DNA of 39,528 nucleotides from a virus, in the IMG/VR virus record IMGVR_UViG_3300046010_013081, positions 1 through 39,528 of that record. One strand, given 5' to 3'. Positions 37,293 to 39,528 of the stretch are shown here, in pieces. Under the pieces are notes generated by a model. It saw only the letters and a list, made by a program, of their open reading frames with translations. It searched no databases and was not told where the DNA came from. How positions within the stretch are numbered: position 1 is the first letter of the stretch; every line of letters begins with the position of its first letter. The translations under genes and the position numbers were made by a program.

Positions 37293-38015
37293 ATGACCAG
37301 CACAAGTATTTATACTCCTATCACACCCACCTATCTCTACATCAAACAGCATTCCATAACCAAAAAGAAATATTTCGGTAAGACTTCAAATTTAGACCCA
37401 TACACATACAATGGCTCAGGTGTCTATTGGACCAATCACATTAAAGTCCACGGTATAGAACACATCGTTACTCTTTGGGTTTCAGAAGTCTACACAGACA
37501 CATCTATCGTGGAGGTTGCCTTAAAATTTTCTATAGAAAACGATATAGTCAATTCTGATGAGTGGGCAAATCTAATTCCAGAAAACGGGTTAGATGGGTG
37601 TCCTTTTGGACAGAAACATACAGAAGAATCTAAGGCTAAACAATCTGCCGCTAAAAAGGGTAAACCATGTTCAGAAGAAACTAAAGCCAAAATATCTGCC
37701 GCTAAAAAGGGTAAACCTCAATCAGAAGAAACTAAAGCCAAAATATCTGCCGCTAAAAAGGGTAAAACTCATACAGAAGAAGCTAAACCCAGAACGCGCA
37801 AACCATGTTCAGAAGAAACAAAGGCTAAAATGTCTGCTACCAACAAAGGTAAAATGCACACAGAAGAATCTAAAGTCAAAATGCGCAAACCTAAGTCAGA
37901 TGAGCATAAAGCCAAAATATCTGCCGCTAATAAGGGTAAACCTTGTTCAGAAGAAACTAAAGCAAAAAGACAAGGTAAAAAACGTGGTCCATACAAAAAA
38001 ACTTTACCCGCTTAA
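37293..38015 (+). CDS. GIY-YIG homing-type endonuclease with NUMOD3 repeats
   Basis: 240 residues. Nuclease domain (about 12-100): PTYLYIKQHSITKKKYFGKT (YLY and YFGKT are the GIY-YIG elements), YTYNGSGVYWTNHIKVHG and SIVEVALKFSIEND (E74 probable metal ligand). Then at least six NUMOD3-type units (pattern HTEESKAKxSAAKKGKP / SEETKAKIS), which bind the DNA target, and a basic end (KKRGPYKKTLPA). Ribosome site AAAAAGGATTCTATC. Free-standing homing endonucleases of this type spread between phages. It is the only plus-strand gene in 20-39 kb, and lies between an opposing promoter and terminator. Confidence 0.88.
   Translation: MTSTSIYTPITPTYLYIKQHSITKKKYFGKTSNLDPYTYNGSGVYWTNHIKVHGIEHIVTLWVSEVYTDTSIVEVALKFSIENDIVNSDEWANLIPENGLDGCPFGQKHTEESKAKQSAAKKGKPCSEETKAKISAAKKGKPQSEETKAKISAAKKGKTHTEEAKPRTRKPCSEETKAKMSATNKGKMHTEESKVKMRKPKSDEHKAKISAANKGKPCSEETKAKRQGKKRGPYKKTLPA
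37609..37970 (+). repeat. NUMOD3-coding tandem repeats
   Basis: Imperfect 48-base units encode SEETKAKISAAKKGKP; two neighbouring units (about 37670-37765) are nearly identical. Later units lose the AAKKGK part. Protein-level expansion by in-frame duplication. Confidence 0.8.
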
Positions 38016-38078
38016 CCTCAATTCACGCCCGACTAGGCTATTATACGTGTTTGAGGACATAAAGTAAAGTTTTATTTT
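38009..38078 (-). repeat. 70-bp promoter-leader repeat, copy 2
   Basis: Reverse complement matches 6901-6970 at about 60 of 70 positions, gap-free. Its inner end contains the stop codon of the endonuclease gene (38013-38015). Confidence 0.85.
38040..38068 (-). promoter_or_regulatory. Early promoter directed antisense to the endonuclease
   Basis: Minus strand: TTTACT (38068-38063), 17-bp spacer, TATAAT (38045-38040). It points into the 3' end of the plus-strand gene 37293-38015. Confidence 0.78.
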
Positions 38079-38146
38079 TACGTCAAATCGCGTTCTATAT
38101 TTTTGACCCCTTACCCTTTACCCGTTTTTCATCCCTTAATTTTGTT

Positions 38147-38228
38147 ATTTTGTAAGTCATTGATTTATAACGGGTTTATATTTTAAGCATTTTTAATAAA
38201 AGCTAATAAAATCAATAACTTACAAAAT
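38147..38228. repeat. 20-bp inverted repeat, 42-base spacer
   Basis: ATTTTGTAAGTCATTGATTT (38147-38166) pairs with AAATCAATAACTTACAAAAT (38209-38228), 19 of 20 bases. Very AT-rich, non-coding. Could be a protein-binding or replication-start structure, or a long hairpin. Confidence 0.8.
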
Positions 38229-38266
38229 TTTATGTTAAAAATTATATCTTTTATGAAGTATTAGGC

Positions 38267-38295
38267 ACAAAAAACCCAGCGGATTAGGCTGGGTT
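38267..38295 (-). terminator. Rho-independent terminator
   Basis: Minus strand stem AACCCAGC / GCTGGGTT (38288-38295 with 38273-38280), then six T. Lies 24 bases after the stop of the gene at 38319. The sequence TTAGGCACAAAAAA beside it also flanks the terminator at 25595. Confidence 0.88.
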
Positions 38296-38318
38296 GGAGT
38301 GTAAACTGCCGTAGCGGT

Positions 38319-38768
38319 TTAGATTATTTTATTTTTATTCATAAATTCTATTACAGCAAGTTCTTCAATGATTAGCTGTTCAGATTGTAAAACAGAGAAG
38401 AATTTATCTTCAAGTAAGGCTAAATCCATTTCTGGGTTATCGTAAGATTCTTTAACCAAAAATAGAGAGGTAGCAAGGTGTCGCATATACCAATCACCCA
38501 TAGGCAGTTTAGCAATTAATTTTTTAATGTTAATCACAATTCTATAGAGGTAATTAGTAGCCGCCTTTTCTTCTGCTTTGTTCAATGTATTATAATGTTT
38601 CAGGACGTTGCCTTCGCCATCAATAATACCTAATTTATATGCATCATATTCTGTAAAGGGTTGAATCAAAAGAGTCAAAACCTTTAGTGCCAGCAAGTTA
38701 TCTACCAGCGGATTAAGCGTAATATGCTTTTTATTTATATTTACATCAGAATGTGTAATCGGTGTCAT
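38319..38768 (-). CDS. Conserved T4-type phage protein, unknown
   Basis: 149 residues. Contains PFTEYDAYKLGIIDGEGNVL, a block I recall from a protein common in T4-type phages, then NKAEEKAATNYLYRIVINIK and KLIAKLPMGDWYMRHLATSL then FLVKE. Helical, soluble. Role not known to me; its neighbours are virion proteins, so assembly is possible. Overlaps the preceding stop by one base. Confidence 0.7.
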   Translation of the reverse strand: MTPITHSDVNINKKHITLNPLVDNLLALKVLTLLIQPFTEYDAYKLGIIDGEGNVLKHYNTLNKAEEKAATNYLYRIVINIKKLIAKLPMGDWYMRHLATSLFLVKESYDNPEMDLALLEDKFFSVLQSEQLIIEELAVIEFMNKNKII

Positions 38769-39115
38769 TATAATAATCCTTTAAGTTTTTCAACAGTCAG
38801 TTTATCCATATTGGATTCGTTATAATTAACTTTGCCAAGATACGCCAGAACTGTAAATACAATAGAATGATATTTTTTATCTAGTTTGAAAAGCAACAAT
38901 TCCTGTGTTGCGTCACCAAATAAATTGTATAGAGTTGTTATGTTATTAACGATTAGTCGTATACAATCATCATCTTTGTATACGAATCTGAATAACAACT
39001 TTTTCAACATAACAAATAATGCCAAATCTTTTTTAAATTCATCAAAAGAATGACACTGCACATTATCGTAATGTGTTATACAAAACAACATAAAATTGTC
39101 GTTATTCAGACCCAT
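38768..39115 (-). CDS. Conserved T4-type phage protein, unknown
   Basis: 115 residues, MGLNNDNFMLFCITHYDNVQ, CHSFDEFKKDLALFVMLKKL, LIVNNITTLYNLFGDATQEL then YHSIVFTVLAYLGKVNY. The DNFMLFC...YDNPQC..I.EF..D....K..KrL / NH...LYNlFG pattern is familiar from other T4-type genomes, always hypothetical. Helical. Co-transcribed with the next gene and following the Ig-domain structural gene. Confidence 0.7.
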   Translation of the reverse strand: MGLNNDNFMLFCITHYDNVQCHSFDEFKKDLALFVMLKKLLFRFVYKDDDCIRLIVNNITTLYNLFGDATQELLLFKLDKKYHSIVFTVLAYLGKVNYNESNMDKLTVEKLKGLL

Positions 39116-39126
39116 AAATTACCTTG

Positions 39127-39528
39127 TTATGCGACAGTTAATGTAGCAAAACTTGAAGTAACAGCTACAGCATTTGTAGCAGTAATAATAACACGATATT
39201 TTTTACCGGTTAAACCAGTTGTGTTAGAAATATTCAATGTTGCAGTTGTTGCCGTAGTATAAACTCCACCATTAGTGATTGAAGTAAACGATTTAGAACC
39301 TGCGTTAGCAACTTGCCATTGATAACTAATAGAGCCGCCGCCTGAAGAGATAGCAGCAGTGACACCAAACGTAGTAGCCGCTGGAGCTGTGACTGAACGG
39401 TTAACCGGTGCAGTTGTTACAGATAATACATAAGTATCAGCAACTTCGATATTGGTATCGCCGATACGGTCATCAACACTAACACCAGCTACAGCTCTCA
39501 TTGGGACTAATTTTTCAGCATAATGACG
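39127..39528 (-). CDS. Structural protein with C-terminal Ig-like domain (5' end outside window)
   Basis: The frame is open to the right edge, so the N-terminus is missing; the visible part is 133 residues from RHYAEKLVPMRAVAGVSVDD. Residues after VLSVTTAPVNRSVTAPAATT form an Ig-like fold: ISSGGGSISYQWQVANAGSK, GVYTTATTATLNISNTTGLT, GKKYRVIITATNAVAVTSSF. W in YQW and Y in KYR are the usual core residues. Such domains decorate phage capsid and tail proteins and bind surfaces weakly. An internal ATG at 39501 is probably not the start. Confidence 0.75.
   Translation of the reverse strand, partial: RHYAEKLVPMRAVAGVSVDDRIGDTNIEVADTYVLSVTTAPVNRSVTAPAATTFGVTAAISSGGGSISYQWQVANAGSKSFTSITNGGVYTTATTATLNISNTTGLTGKKYRVIITATNAVAVTSSFATLTVA

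Larger units (their letters stand above)
38079..38318. other. Gene-free segment
   Basis: With the flanking promoter this is the longest stretch without a coding region (38016-38318). It holds the antisense promoter-leader, a C-rich pyrimidine tract (ACCCCTTACCCTTTACCCG near 38105-38123), the 20-bp inverted repeat at 38147-38228 and the terminator at 38267-38295. No ORF with a ribosome site was found. Confidence 0.7.

Noticed and set aside
37490-37996. Minus-strand ORFs (66 and 75 residues) inside the endonuclease gene
   Set aside because: Both mirror the NUMOD3 repeats and have no ribosome site. They do not explain the antisense promoter.
1-39528. tRNA genes, integrase, transposase or attachment sites
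   Set aside because: Scanning the intergenic segments by eye showed no cloverleaf, TTC-A arm, recombinase motif or terminal direct repeats.

Overview
The window is a piece of an AT-rich, T4-type contractile-tail phage (T4 superfamily myovirus) infecting a Gram-negative bacterium. Neither host nor phage species can be named from sequence alone. The assignment rests on readable homologues of T4 baseplate genes (gp5, 6, 7, 8, 25, 26, 27, 48, 53, 54), head and packaging genes (gp4, gp16), replication and late-transcription genes (gp32, gp33, gp59, gp61) and nucleotide metabolism genes (nrdA, nrdB, thyX). A Zn-less gp32, ThyX and a short NrdA lacking the N-terminal ATP cone look more like marine and freshwater 'far-T4' phages than like enterobacterial T4. 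No photosynthesis genes, tRNA genes, integrase or CRISPR arrays were seen.

Layout. (1) 1-13912, minus strand: baseplate genes in two runs, gp48-gp53-gp27-gp5(OB)-gp5(enzyme) and gp25-gp6-gp7-like-small protein-gp8 (cut by the left edge). Between them sits a plus-strand unit (6901-7413) with its own early promoter, one unknown gene and a hairpin. (2) 13979-19994, plus strand: gp4, an HTH-bearing protein, a tail-tube-fold protein, small terminase gp16, gp26, a gp51-like small protein and a 964-residue tape-measure candidate, closed by a strong terminator. (3) 20035-26119, minus strand: many small early genes of unknown function in several short transcription units. (4) 26192-28541, minus: gp33-gp59-gp32 in the T4 order, preceded by a secreted SleB-type endolysin. 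(5) 28649-31918, minus: PD-(D/E)XK exonuclease, an acidic repeat protein, a GNAT acetyltransferase, a GIY-YIG nuclease and unknowns. (6) 32030-37142, minus: one operon with a membrane protein, gp61 primase, thyX, nrdB, nrdA and two small proteins. (7) 37293-38015, plus: a GIY-YIG/NUMOD3 homing-type endonuclease bracketed by an opposing promoter and an opposing terminator. (8) 38319-39528, minus: two conserved phage proteins and the C-terminal end of an Ig-domain structural protein cut by the right edge.

Regulation. Twelve sites match one early-promoter pattern (TTTACT, 16-17 bp, TATAAT, most with flanking AAAGC). A few CTAAATA-type boxes may be late promoters served by the gp33 co-activator. 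Several stem-loops followed by T runs act as terminators. The early genes provide DNA synthesis (primase, SSB, helicase loader, dNTP supply). The late genes build the baseplate hub, wedge, tail tube and part of the head-packaging apparatus.

Most worth a second look: a perfect T_TTT_TTT slippery heptamer joining gp26 to the next ORF in the -1 frame, just ahead of the tape measure; an antisense transcription unit across the homing endonuclease; a 70-bp promoter-leader copied between that locus and the plus-strand insert at 6.9 kb; and a baseplate hub whose gp5 is split and carries two different wall-degrading domains.
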